64,000 bases of DNA from Lentisalinibacter orientalis (GTDB lineage: Bacteria; Pseudomonadota; Gammaproteobacteria; Steroidobacterales; Woeseiaceae): contig NZ_JAPDRJ010000001.1 in NCBI RefSeq assembly GCF_040706535.1, positions 1-64,000 on the forward strand. Direction: 5' to 3'. The position numbers were made by a program, and so were the translations under genes. The notes under the pieces are model-generated. The model worked only from the letters and a program-made list of their open reading frames with translations, made no database searches and was not told the origin of the DNA. How positions within the stretch are numbered: the first letter of the stretch is position 1; each line of letters begins with the position of its first letter. Of this stretch, positions 31,324 to 39,728 are shown piece after piece.

Positions 31324-33069
31324 TCAGTCGGAACCCCGGCAGAGGGACACCGCTGCGGCGATGGCGTCCTGCCGATGCTCGAATCGCTGCGCCTCCGGCA
31401 CCCGTTCCAGCGCGCGGAGGCCATCCAGCGTCCGCATCGCCTCGCCGGTCAGACCGCTGACCAGCACCGTCTGGCCGCCGGAACGGGACAGCTCGATCAT
31501 CTCCTCGATGGCCAGTGCGGCACTGGTATCGATATAGCCGGCCTGGGAGAAGTCGTAGACGGCAACGCGGGCATTACCGGATACCAGGCCCGCGCGCCGG
31601 CTCAGTTCGCGGGCGGATGCGTAGGAGAACGTGCCCGTCAGGATCGTCACCAGGACATCGCCGTCGGCCTCCCGCAGCAGGCTCTTCTCGGCATCGCTCA
31701 GGTGATCCAGCTCGTCCGCATCGGCCGAGCGCCTCAGGCCCTTGATCTGCTCCGCCGCCAGCCGCCTGGAGGTGACGAAGCTCGCGATGATGATGCCGAC
31801 GGCGACCGCCGTGATCAGGTCCACGAACACCGTCAGCATGAAGGTGATCAGCATCACCAGGAACTTGTCGCGCGGCGCCCGGCGGAGCCGGCGCAGATAA
31901 CCCCAGTCGATAATGTCCCATCCCACTTTCATCAGGATGGCGGCAAGCACGGCATGCGGCACTTTCGCGACGAGGGGTCCGAGCCCCAGCGCGAATGCCA
32001 GCAGTACGACGCCGTGCAGCATGCCGGAGATCGGCGTGCGACCGCCCGCGCGCAGGTTGACGACGGTGCGCATCGTGGCACCGGCACCGGGGAGCCCGCC
32101 GATCAGTCCCGCGGCCAGGTTACCGATGCCCTGGCCGACCAGTTCCTTGTCCGGGTCGTGCCGGGTCCGGCCGAGGGAATCGGCTACCAGCGCCGTGAGC
32201 AGCGTATCGATGGAACCGAGCAGCGCGAGGACGAAAGCGGCCTGGATGACCTCGGGAAGCGCCTCGCCCGACACGGTCGGCAGGACGAGCGACGGCAGGC
32301 CCGACGGAATCTCCCCGATGCGCGGGACGCCGGACGCGAAGATGACGGCTGCCAGCGTGCCGAGGACCAGTACCCCCAGAGGCGCCGGCAGCAAGGCGCC
32401 CAGGCGGGCCGGCCAGAGCACGAGGAGCGACAGCGAGGCCAGCGCAATGATCAGCGCGGCTAGATCGGCGGACCACAGTCCCAAGTCCGCGAGCGATCGC
32501 AACGTGCCGGCAACGCCTTCCGTCGAGGCGGGCATGCCGAGAAACGGCGGAATCTGAATGATCAGGATGATGACGCCGATACCGGTCATGAATCCGGAGA
32601 TGACCGAGTAAGGCGTGTGCTCGACGTAACGGCCGACACGCAGCATGCCGAACAGCATCTGGATGATCCCGCCCAGCATGACGATCGTGAAGGCTTCGGC
32701 GAGATTCTGGGAATGACTGGCGACGACCGCCGCCATCACCACGGTCATCGGCCCTGTCGGGCCGGAAATCTGGGCGCCGACGCCGCCGAAGAGTGCCGCG
32801 AAGAAGCCCGTGGCGATCGCCCCGTAGAGCCCGGCCATCGGCCCCGCGCCCGACGCGACACCGAAGGCAAGGGCGAGCGGCAGCGCGACGACGGCGGCGG
32901 TCAGACCGCCGAAGAGGTCGTTGCGCAGTTGTCCGGGCCTGGCGAAGGCCGACCGGATCGGTCCCGCGGCGGGCAGGAACAGCTTCAGCAGCGAACCGTC
33001 ACCCGCGCCGGACGCCGGTGAACGATGATCACCGTCCCCATCCCGGTCTCCGTCACGGTCGTGCGTCAA
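31324..33069 (-). CDS. SulP-family anion transporter with STAS domain
   Basis: A 581-residue permease: about 11-12 membrane helices (residues ~55-430) followed by a STAS domain (~465-565; VAVYDFSQAGYIDTSAALAIEEM). Conserved SulP segments are GGLTAAVVALPLALAFGVASGAGP and ISGPTGPMTVV. The family carries sulfate, bicarbonate or other anions with sodium or protons; BicA-like bicarbonate transport is possible. The N-terminus starts with an Asp/Arg/His-rich run. It diverges from ppa. Specificity cannot be read from the sequence. Confidence 0.92.
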   Translation of the reverse strand: MTHDRDGDRDGDGDHRSPASGAGDGSLLKLFLPAAGPIRSAFARPGQLRNDLFGGLTAAVVALPLALAFGVASGAGPMAGLYGAIATGFFAALFGGVGAQISGPTGPMTVVMAAVVASHSQNLAEAFTIVMLGGIIQMLFGMLRVGRYVEHTPYSVISGFMTGIGVIILIIQIPPFLGMPASTEGVAGTLRSLADLGLWSADLAALIIALASLSLLVLWPARLGALLPAPLGVLVLGTLAAVIFASGVPRIGEIPSGLPSLVLPTVSGEALPEVIQAAFVLALLGSIDTLLTALVADSLGRTRHDPDKELVGQGIGNLAAGLIGGLPGAGATMRTVVNLRAGGRTPISGMLHGVVLLAFALGLGPLVAKVPHAVLAAILMKVGWDIIDWGYLRRLRRAPRDKFLVMLITFMLTVFVDLITAVAVGIIIASFVTSRRLAAEQIKGLRRSADADELDHLSDAEKSLLREADGDVLVTILTGTFSYASARELSRRAGLVSGNARVAVYDFSQAGYIDTSAALAIEEMIELSRSGGQTVLVSGLTGEAMRTLDGLRALERVPEAQRFEHRQDAIAAAVSLCRGSD

Positions 33070-33168
33070 ATCGAGCTGTCCGGCAAGTTACACTCCGATG
33101 GCTACCCGGCGGGCGGCGCGTCCGTTAGAGTGCCCGGGTCACGATATACCTTCGCGAGTCAGATCGCC

Positions 33169-33714
33169 ATGAACATCGACAACATCCCCATCGGCGTCGA
33201 TCCGCCGCACGAAGTGAACGTCATCATCGAGGTCCCGCGGGGCAGCGATCCCATCAAGTACGAGATGGAGAAGGCGAGCTCCGCCCTCTTCGTCGACCGT
33301 TTCCTCTACACGGCCATGCACTACCCGTGCAACTACGGGTTCATTCCGCACACGCTGTCCGACGACGGCGACCCGGTGGACGTCATGTGCGTGGGCAACC
33401 GGCCGCTGATCCCCGGCTGCGTCCTCGGCGCGCGTCCGGTGGGCGTGCTGATGATGGAAGACGAATCCGGCATGGACGAGAAGATCCTGGCCGTGCCCTC
33501 CCGGCGGCTGACCCGCTTCTACGACGAGGTGGACGAGTACACGGACCTGCCGAGCATCCTGGTCGAGCGCATTAGCCACTTCTTCGAGGAGTACAAGGCG
33601 CTGGAAAAAGACAAGTGGGTGAAGGTGGTCGGCTGGGAGAACGCAGAGTCCGCGCGCCGCACGGTCATGGAAGCCATCGACGCCGCCAAGAAACCCGCAC
33701 CCCCAACCACGTAG
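33169..33714 (+). CDS. ppa: Inorganic pyrophosphatase (family I)
   Basis: Hydrolyses pyrophosphate, pulling nucleotide and acyl-CoA synthesis forward. 181 residues from MNIDNIPIGVDPP. Substrate and metal residues are in KYEMEKASSALFVDRF, the signature DDGDPVDVM near 64-72, and DEKILAVP. The open frame extends 48 codons upstream but the family begins at ATG 33169. Its stop codon TAG is the TAG of the REP palindrome at 33711. Confidence 0.97.
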   Translation: MNIDNIPIGVDPPHEVNVIIEVPRGSDPIKYEMEKASSALFVDRFLYTAMHYPCNYGFIPHTLSDDGDPVDVMCVGNRPLIPGCVLGARPVGVLMMEDESGMDEKILAVPSRRLTRFYDEVDEYTDLPSILVERISHFFEEYKALEKDKWVKVVGWENAESARRTVMEAIDAAKKPAPPTT

Positions 33715-33732
33715 GAGGGCCTTCAGGCCCGA
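33711..33732 (+). repeat. REP palindrome 5 (left end of element B; gives the ppa stop codon)
   Basis: 22-bp GTAG-type REP; TAG at 33712-33714 ends ppa. It forms an inverted pair with the copy at 34011-34032. Confidence 0.85.
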
Positions 33733-33739
33733 CCCGTCT

Positions 33740-33761
33740 GTGGGAGGAGCTTCAGCCCCAA
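33740..33761 (+). repeat. REP-like palindrome 6 (divergent GTGG variant)
   Basis: GTGGGAGGAGC-TTCA-GCCCC variant inside element B, 7 bp after copy 5. A related but diverged subtype. Confidence 0.6.
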
Positions 33762-33836
33762 TTCCTTCTATTATGGCCGTCATGCGGTGGCCGGGAGGAT
33801 CTGCCGATCAGTGGCGCCTGCTGACTGGTGCCGAGC

Positions 33837-34003
33837 CTATCGGCTACGGGTCCGTCAGCGGGTGGGTAAGGGTTGCGGGGTCGTCCGGGCCGACTGGAGC
33901 CAGGACGGCGGGAAGGAGGCCTGGCCGAAGCGAAGGAGGACAGGACGTCCGACTGAGCGTCCCCGCGACCCTTACCCACCCGATGATGGGCCAACGCAGA
34001 TAG
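33837..34003 (+). ncRNA. Putative structured element B (167 nt, REP-bracketed)
   Basis: Second copy of the element at 24572. Helices CTATCGGC/GCAGATAG (one mismatch), GGTCCGTCA/TGATGGGCC, and a 19-bp helix between 33862-33880 and 33961-33979 with all 19 pairs (one G-T). At seven positions of the long helix both bases differ from element A yet still pair. The 80-nt apex (33881-33960) has two changes. It lies between the convergent ppa and endonuclease genes. Strand arbitrary; class unknown. Confidence 0.55.
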
Positions 34004-34010
34004 AACGACA

Positions 34011-34032
34011 TCGGGCCTGAAGGCCCTCCTAC
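34011..34032 (-). repeat. REP palindrome 7 (right end of element B)
   Basis: Exact reverse complement of copy 5, ending seven bases before the endonuclease stop codon. Confidence 0.85.
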
Positions 34033-34038
34033 ACGGCG

Positions 34039-35166
34039 TCAGCGCTTCGCGATGTCGACTACCAGCGGCAGGTGGTCGCTCACGCCCTCCGCTTCCGGCA
34101 TGCGGAATCGGCGCGGATGGCCTTCCCGCGTCATCTGCGCCGGGGTGCGGTTCGCCAGCCGTGCGGAGTCGGGCACCAGCGCCCAGCCGGCGTCGCCGCC
34201 GGACCACAGGATCATGTCCAGGAAAGACCAGCTTTCCCCGCGGGAGTAGTAATGAGTGCCCGGGCAGAAGCCGGGGCAGCCGGCCTCGTGGGCCACGTCC
34301 CAGGTGGGTCGCACGAAACGCTCCAGCATGCCCTGCTCCCGGTCCTCGTCGGCGGGCGTGTTGAAGTCCCCCGCAGCGAACGCGGGGCGGCCGGGCGGCA
34401 GGGACTCGCGCAGTTCCGTCAGGAAGCGATACGCCTGGATGCGCATCTCGTGGGGGTGGTAGGGCGCCGGGAAATGCGCCGAGTAGCCGGTCAGCAGCGT
34501 GCCGTCCGGCAGGCGGAAGGTGGCTTCCAGGATGCCCCGGGTATCGGCGATGCGCTCTTCCGGGAAACCGCTGAACGGGATCGCATGCAGCTCGGGCTCG
34601 CCGACCGCCTCCAGCCGGCTCAGGAAGGCCACGTCGATGCCGCGATCGTCCGCGCCCTCGATCAGGATGGCCGGTCGATAACCGGCCTCCTCCAGATAGT
34701 CGGTGCGCAGCCGCTCCAGGATGCGGATGTTCTCCACCTCCTGCAACGCCACGATATCCGGCCCCCTGCCGTCGTCCACCTGCAGGATGGCGGCGGCCAC
34801 CGCGGCGAGCTTGCGCTCCACCACGGTCTCGTCCCAGTCCCAGTCGAGGCACTGCTCGCGCCAGTAGGGATTGTCGATCTTCGCGCAGGCCGCCCGATGC
34901 CCCTGATTGCGCTTCGCCTCGATGGGCAGATAGGTGCGGTCGTTCTTGCCCGGATCGTCCTCGGCGTCGAACAGGTTCTCGACGTTGAAGGTCATCAGCG
35001 TCACGGTCTCCGCCGGTGGCGCGGAGTCGGGCGCGGAGGCCGGTGCGTCCGCCTCGCCGGCGGGCCGGGCGCAGGCCTGCAACAGCAGCAGCGCGAGGCC
35101 CGCGAGGGCCAGGATGCCGAAATCAGTCGGCTTGCGGTTCGGGGTCGAATCTGAGCAGCGGTGCAT
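34039..35166 (-). CDS. Endonuclease/exonuclease/phosphatase-family lipoprotein
   Basis: A 375-residue exported protein with a lipobox near residue 31 (LLLLQAC). The EEP fold is shown by MTFNVENLFD, ALQEVEN (metal Glu), AAGDFNTPADE and the terminal GVSDHLPLVV. EEP lipoproteins hydrolyse phosphodiesters in nucleic acids or lipids. ATG at 35166 gives the signal peptide; it overlaps the end of the upstream beta-propeller lipoprotein gene by 44 nt. With the e(P4)-type phosphatase and nucleoside importers nearby, degradation of external DNA/RNA is a reasonable guess. Confidence 0.87.
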   Translation of the reverse strand: MHRCSDSTPNRKPTDFGILALAGLALLLLQACARPAGEADAPASAPDSAPPAETVTLMTFNVENLFDAEDDPGKNDRTYLPIEAKRNQGHRAACAKIDNPYWREQCLDWDWDETVVERKLAAVAAAILQVDDGRGPDIVALQEVENIRILERLRTDYLEEAGYRPAILIEGADDRGIDVAFLSRLEAVGEPELHAIPFSGFPEERIADTRGILEATFRLPDGTLLTGYSAHFPAPYHPHEMRIQAYRFLTELRESLPPGRPAFAAGDFNTPADEDREQGMLERFVRPTWDVAHEAGCPGFCPGTHYYSRGESWSFLDMILWSGGDAGWALVPDSARLANRTPAQMTREGHPRRFRMPEAEGVSDHLPLVVDIAKR

Positions 35167-36073
35167 GTCTTCCTTCCGCGGTGATGAACAGGGAGCGGCC
35201 GCGTCCGTCGAAGGCGACGGCCTCGGCGATCGGGACCAGCGGCATGCCCAGCGGTAGCGGCTCGCGCGCCAGCGCATCGGCCCACGTCCCGGCCGTCGGC
35301 CGCGGATAATAATAGACGTCGGCGTACGTGAGTATGACGACGGCACTGCCGTCGGCGGCGATGTCCATGCCGGTGGGCTGCCAGTGATAGGGCACGGCGG
35401 CGGCCAGCAGGCCCGCTGCCTCCTCCCGGCCCGGCAGGCTGTCGACGCCGGTCACGAGAGTGGAGGTCAGCACGCCCGCCGATGCCGGCGGGCGCAGGGG
35501 CAGCGTGTGCAGCTCCGCGGGCTCGGTCCGCTTGGTCAGCACGTAGATCCGTCCCGCCTCGCCGTCCACGGCCACCGCCTCGGCGTCGTGGGGCCCGTCG
35601 GGATAGGTATAGCGGACGGTCCAGGCGGTCGCCACCTCGCGGTCGTCCGGATCCGGTTCCGGTACGACGTACAGTGTCAGGTGATCCCGGATGCCGCCGT
35701 TATCGCCGATGTCGGCGACGAGCAGCCAGGACGAGCCCTCGTGGCTGAAGGCGGCCAGGTCTTCCCAGTCCCGGTTCTCGGCACCGGCGACGCGCACGGC
35801 CCCCAGCGCCTCTCCGTCCGGCGTCACCGCATGCAGCAAGGGCTCTTCCCCGCCGTCGTTGATGACCCACAGCAGGTCCGGCCGGCGGCGGGAATGGGCG
35901 AGGCCGCTGGCCTCCACGATGGCCGGCGACTGCAGGGTGCCGGCCACGGCCGCGCGCACGTAGCCTGCGCCGGATGGTGCCGCGGGCGGCGTCTCGCGCG
36001 TACAGGCCGCGACGAGCGCGGCGAGCACGAGGCCGGAGGTGACGAGGCGGGCGGCGGGGAACATGCGCGGCAT
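35123..36073 (-). CDS. Beta-propeller-like lipoprotein of unknown function
   Basis: A 316-residue protein with lipobox near residue 21 (LAALVAACT). Repeating blade-like segments (SGLAHSRRRPDLLWVINDGG, NRDWEDLAAF, DAEAVAVDGEAGRIYVLTKR, AVAFDGRGRSLFITAEG) resemble a SdiA-regulated or esterase-like propeller. No catalytic set is evident. ATG 36073 or 36064 both leave an intact signal. Its last 44 nt overlap the endonuclease gene in another frame, so the two are coupled. A strong terminator separates it from the TonB-dependent receptor upstream. Confidence 0.65.
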   Translation of the reverse strand: MPRMFPAARLVTSGLVLAALVAACTRETPPAAPSGAGYVRAAVAGTLQSPAIVEASGLAHSRRRPDLLWVINDGGEEPLLHAVTPDGEALGAVRVAGAENRDWEDLAAFSHEGSSWLLVADIGDNGGIRDHLTLYVVPEPDPDDREVATAWTVRYTYPDGPHDAEAVAVDGEAGRIYVLTKRTEPAELHTLPLRPPASAGVLTSTLVTGVDSLPGREEAAGLLAAAVPYHWQPTGMDIAADGSAVVILTYADVYYYPRPTAGTWADALAREPLPLGMPLVPIAEAVAFDGRGRSLFITAEGRHAPLLRFDPEPQAD

Positions 36074-36094
36074 AGTCGCAGGAATCCGGCCGCC

Positions 36095-36129
36095 GGAAAA
36101 GAAGAAGCCCGGCGCTCGCGCCGGGCTTC
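36095..36129 (-). terminator. Rho-independent terminator of the TonB receptor gene
   Basis: A 12-bp perfect stem GAAGCCCGGCGC (36104-36115 with 36118-36129) followed on the minus strand by TTCTTTTCC. It lies about 45 bp after the receptor stop codon and before the propeller lipoprotein start. Confidence 0.75.
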
Positions 36130-36174
36130 GCAGTTCGGGACGGCCGCCGCCGGAGCGGCGGCACGGTGTCGGCG

Positions 36175-38418
36175 CTAGAAATTGGCGCTGAAGGACACGC
36201 CCCAGATTCTCGGCTCGTTCACGAAGCCGGTCAGGTTGTTGAAGTCGATGCCGCCCTTCACATTCTCCTCGTCCGTGATGTTGCGGCCGAAGATCGCCAC
36301 CTCCCAGGAGCCATCGATCTTGCCGTAACCGAACTTCACGCCGCCCTCGAAGGTGTCCTCGGAGGAGAACTCGGCGGACTCGTACAGGAAGAAGTTCGTG
36401 TCGCCCTGGTAGGCCCAGTCGGTGTAGGCGAAGAACTCGGCATCGTCGCCCACCGGCATCGTGTAGCGGGCCGTGAAGTTCAGCATGGTCTCCGGCGCCT
36501 GCGGGAACGAGTTGCCGTCGACGATGGCGTTGCCGTTGCCGTCCAGCGGGTCGAGCACGGTGCACAGACCGGAGCCGCAGGGCGCGACCCGCAGCTCGGA
36601 GTCGTCGATCTCGGTATCGTTCCAGCTGAAGCCGGCGGTGAAGCTAAGGTTGTCCGTGGCGAGCCACTCCGCATCCACGTCGATGCCGGTGCCGGTGCCG
36701 GTGTCGGCGTTGACCAGCTGGATGAGGTTGCCGGCGCCGCCGATGGCCGAGAACTGCTGGTCCTCGATCTCGTAGTAGTAGATCGCGGCATTCAGGCGCA
36801 GACGGTCGCCCAGCAGCGTGGACTTGAAGCCGCCCTCGATGGAGGTGATGGTCTCCGAGTCGGCAGAAGACGGCGGCGCACCGAAGGCGATGTCGCGGCC
36901 CTGGATGGTGGGAGCGCGGAAGCCGCTGGCCAACCGGCCGTACAGATTCACGTCGCTGCTCAACGCGTAGCTCAGGCTCACGTCCCAGCTCACCTGCTCG
37001 TCGGAGACGTTCACCGGCGTCACGCCGGCCGAGAACAGGTCCTTCTCGTCGTCCGTATAGCGCACGCCGCCGGTGATGTTCCAGACGTCGCTGATGTCGT
37101 AGCTGACGTGCCCGAACACGGCCCAGGAGGTGTTCTCGTGGGCGACCGTGGTGGGCGGCACGAAGAACGGGAAGGTCGTGACGGCGAACTCCGAATCGAA
37201 GTAGAAGAAGCCGGCCTGCCAGAACAGCCGGTCGCTCGCATCCGCGGCCACCCGGATCTCCTGGGTGAACTGATCCAGGTTATCGATGCCGTCCTGGGTC
37301 TGGGACGGGAACGGGATGCACACGTCCGTGGCCGGATCGCTGCCCGGAGGACAGGGACCCTGGAACGGCAGGAAGGCGGCACCGAAACCGCCGTCGATGT
37401 CACCCAGGCTGCGGTTCTCCACCGTCTCGTGGGCGGTGATGGAGGTCACGGTCATCGTGTCGCTCACGTCCCACTCGAGCTTCAGCGAGCCGCCGAGCGC
37501 GTCGGCTTCCTGCGGGTTGTTGTTGCCCTCGTCGAAGAACACGGTGTTGCGGTCGAAATTGACGTTCAGGTCGTTGCTGCCCGGGCCCAGGATATTGGCG
37601 CGGAACACCGAGGCCGTGCCGTCCATCGTGCGGCCGTGCACGTTGGCGAGCGCGCTCAGGTTGTCCGTGATCTGCCACAGGGCCTGCAGCCGGTAGGCGA
37701 GATCCTCGAAGCCGCCCATCACGTCGTCTTGCTCGGTGAAGGCGTTCGAAATCCAGTCGTCGCGGTTCATGTACAGCATGGACGCGCGCACCGACAGATT
37801 GTCCGCCAGCGGACCGCCGACGGCGGCATCCACCACGGTGGAGCCGTAGCGGCCGTAGGACAGGTCGACGCGACCCTCGGCCTCGTCGGTGGGCTTGCGG
37901 GTATCGAACTTGATGATGCCGGCCGGCGTGTTGCGGCCGAACAGTGTGCCCTGCGGCCCGCGCAGGACTTCCACGCGCTCGACGTCGAACAGCGGGAAGC
38001 TCTTCAGGATCACGTTCTCCTGCACCACCTCGTCCATGATGATGGAGACGGACTGGGAGGCCGCCAGGTCGAAGTCGGTGTTGCCGAGGCCGCGGAGGTA
38101 GAAGCGCGGTGCCAGCCGGCCGTTGGACGACTCGGCGTACAGGCTGGGCACCCGCGTCGCCAGAGCGCGGATGTCCTCGCCGGCGTCGAACAGGTTCTCG
38201 AACCGCGCGCCGGACAGGGTGGAAACCGAGATCGGCACCTCCTGCAGATTTTCTTCACGGCGCTGCGCCGTGACCACGATCTCCTCGAGGACGCTGTCGT
38301 CCTGGGCCAGCGCCGTACCCGGCAGCGCGGGCAGCGCCATCAGGCTCGCGAGCGCCAGCGCGCAGAGCCGGCGAGTCGGCCGTGCGCCATCGAGGGTTGT
38401 CGGTTTTCTGCCACGCAT
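36175..38418 (-). CDS. TonB-dependent outer-membrane receptor
   Basis: A 747-residue beta-barrel receptor. Sec signal ending ALPGTALA near residue 38, a TonB box EEIVVTAQRREENLQEVP at ~45-62, a plug domain with RGLGNTDF and VEVLRGPQGTLFGRNTPAG, and a barrel finishing in the aromatic SFSANF. CAAGGAG is placed well for ATG 38418. It resembles the large 'VEVLRGPQGTLFGRN' group of substrate-specific receptors common in nutrient-scavenging gammaproteobacteria. The ligand is unknown; its place among nuclease, phosphatase and nucleoside genes suggests nucleic-acid derivatives. A terminator follows. Confidence 0.93.
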   Translation of the reverse strand: MRGRKPTTLDGARPTRRLCALALASLMALPALPGTALAQDDSVLEEIVVTAQRREENLQEVPISVSTLSGARFENLFDAGEDIRALATRVPSLYAESSNGRLAPRFYLRGLGNTDFDLAASQSVSIIMDEVVQENVILKSFPLFDVERVEVLRGPQGTLFGRNTPAGIIKFDTRKPTDEAEGRVDLSYGRYGSTVVDAAVGGPLADNLSVRASMLYMNRDDWISNAFTEQDDVMGGFEDLAYRLQALWQITDNLSALANVHGRTMDGTASVFRANILGPGSNDLNVNFDRNTVFFDEGNNNPQEADALGGSLKLEWDVSDTMTVTSITAHETVENRSLGDIDGGFGAAFLPFQGPCPPGSDPATDVCIPFPSQTQDGIDNLDQFTQEIRVAADASDRLFWQAGFFYFDSEFAVTTFPFFVPPTTVAHENTSWAVFGHVSYDISDVWNITGGVRYTDDEKDLFSAGVTPVNVSDEQVSWDVSLSYALSSDVNLYGRLASGFRAPTIQGRDIAFGAPPSSADSETITSIEGGFKSTLLGDRLRLNAAIYYYEIEDQQFSAIGGAGNLIQLVNADTGTGTGIDVDAEWLATDNLSFTAGFSWNDTEIDDSELRVAPCGSGLCTVLDPLDGNGNAIVDGNSFPQAPETMLNFTARYTMPVGDDAEFFAYTDWAYQGDTNFFLYESAEFSSEDTFEGGVKFGYGKIDGSWEVAIFGRNITDEENVKGGIDFNNLTGFVNEPRIWGVSFSANF

Positions 38419-38556
38419 CTTTTTCTCCTTGGAGGGGCGGGGGTAGGTACGGCGAATCTTACGTATTTGTGACGCCGAACGGTAGGCTTACGGAGCCTTA
38501 GTTTCGGTTATGTTGCGAAAATCTGACAGATTCCCGCCACTGGCGGCGGCCGGCGC

Positions 38557-38895
38557 CTACGACTCCAGCGATTCGTAGCAATCCGGCGTGAAGCGCGGCA
38601 GGCAGACGCACTGGAATACCAGGTCGCCGGCCCCGGTGTTGGTCACGCGCTGGGCGGTGTCGGCCGGGATCTCCACGACATCCCCGGGGCCGATGGGACG
38701 GGGCTCGAAATTGCCGACCTCCATCAGTCCGCGGCCCTGCTCAACCACGTACCACTCGCGGACGGCGAGACGATGCAGCTGGGTGGTGACGCCCGGCTCG
38801 ACGCGGCACCGCGCCAGGGAGACGTCCGGCACGTCCGCGTCGTTAAGGAGTTCTGTGATGAAGCAGCGTTCCTCGGTCCAGACTTCTTCGGGCAT
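38557..38895 (-). CDS. Cupin-domain protein
   Basis: A 112-residue single-domain cupin. Motif 1 is TTQLHRLAVREWYVVEQGRG and motif 2 is GPGDVVEIPADTAQRVTNTG, so the barrel is complete but the usual HxH pair is reduced to one His. ATG 38895 has GGAGAG upstream. Function unknown; small cupins act as sugar or ligand-binding isomerases or sensors. It shares the region between the TonB receptor and deoD, divergent from deoD. Confidence 0.8.
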   Translation of the reverse strand: MPEEVWTEERCFITELLNDADVPDVSLARCRVEPGVTTQLHRLAVREWYVVEQGRGLMEVGNFEPRPIGPGDVVEIPADTAQRVTNTGAGDLVFQCVCLPRFTPDCYESLES

Positions 38896-39008
38896 TGCGG
38901 TACTCTCCGGAGGGGGCGGGCGTGCGATCAACAAGGGCCGACCGCCTGCGCTAGAATACCGGCTCGCCCCATATCGATCACCAGCGACAGGCCTCCGTTC
39001 AGGAATCC

Positions 39009-39728
39009 ATGGCAGCCAAACACATCAACGCCCGGCCGGGCGATTTCGCCGAGACCATCCTCATGCCCGGCGACCCGCTGCGGGCGCAGTACATCGCCGA
39101 GACCTACCTGGACGGCGTCAACCGGGTCACCGACGTGCGCAACATGTGGGGCTACACCGGCAGCTACGAGGGACGGCCCGTATCCGTCATGGCGCACGGC
39201 ATGGGCATCCCGTCCGCGTCCATCTACACGAGCGAGCTCATCACCGAGTATGGTGCGAAGCGGCTGATCCGGGTGGGCAGCTGCGGCTCGGTGCACCCTG
39301 AGGTCCGGCTGCGGGACGTGGTGATCGGCATGGGCGCCTGCACCGACTCCGGCGTGAACCGCATGCGTTTCGGCGGCTACGACTATGCGGCCATCGCAAG
39401 CTATGCGCTGCTGGAACGCGCGGTGGCGACGGCCCGCCGGTACGGCGTCCGTCATCACGTGGGCAACCTGTTCTCCGCCGATCTGTTCTACACCCCCGAG
39501 CCGGAGATGTTCGACGTGATGGAGCGCTATAACGTCTACGGCGTCGAGATGGAGGCCGCCGGCATGTATGCACTGGCCGCCGAACACGACGTGGAGGCGC
39601 TGGCCATCTGCACCGTCAGCGACGACATCCGCTCGGGCGACGCCCTCACCGCCGACGAGCGCCAGACCACCTTCGACGAGATGATCCGCATCGCGCTGGA
39701 TACCGCCGTCTCGGTCCAGGCCCAATGA
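39009..39728 (+). CDS. deoD: Purine nucleoside phosphorylase (DeoD type)
   Basis: Splits purine (deoxy)nucleosides with phosphate into base and pentose-1-phosphate. 239 residues, hexameric DeoD length. ILMPGDPLRAQYIAE at 17-31 binds phosphate, IRVGSCGSV near 87-95, and VEMEAAGMYALAAE plus CTVSDDIRSGD (catalytic Asp) near the C-terminus. It overlaps deoC by ATGA, so the pair is coupled and heads an operon running to the HAD hydrolase. Confidence 0.97.
   Translation: MAAKHINARPGDFAETILMPGDPLRAQYIAETYLDGVNRVTDVRNMWGYTGSYEGRPVSVMAHGMGIPSASIYTSELITEYGAKRLIRVGSCGSVHPEVRLRDVVIGMGACTDSGVNRMRFGGYDYAAIASYALLERAVATARRYGVRHHVGNLFSADLFYTPEPEMFDVMERYNVYGVEMEAAGMYALAAEHDVEALAICTVSDDIRSGDALTADERQTTFDEMIRIALDTAVSVQAQ

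Noticed and set aside
31324..33069. Asp/Arg repeat at the SulP N-terminus as a functional metal site
   Set aside because: Short, low-complexity and outside the conserved fold; probably slippage-prone sequence with no clear role.
24389..34032. REP-bracketed units as complete insertion sequences
   Set aside because: No transposase reading frame lies inside either unit and no target duplication is evident at the ends.
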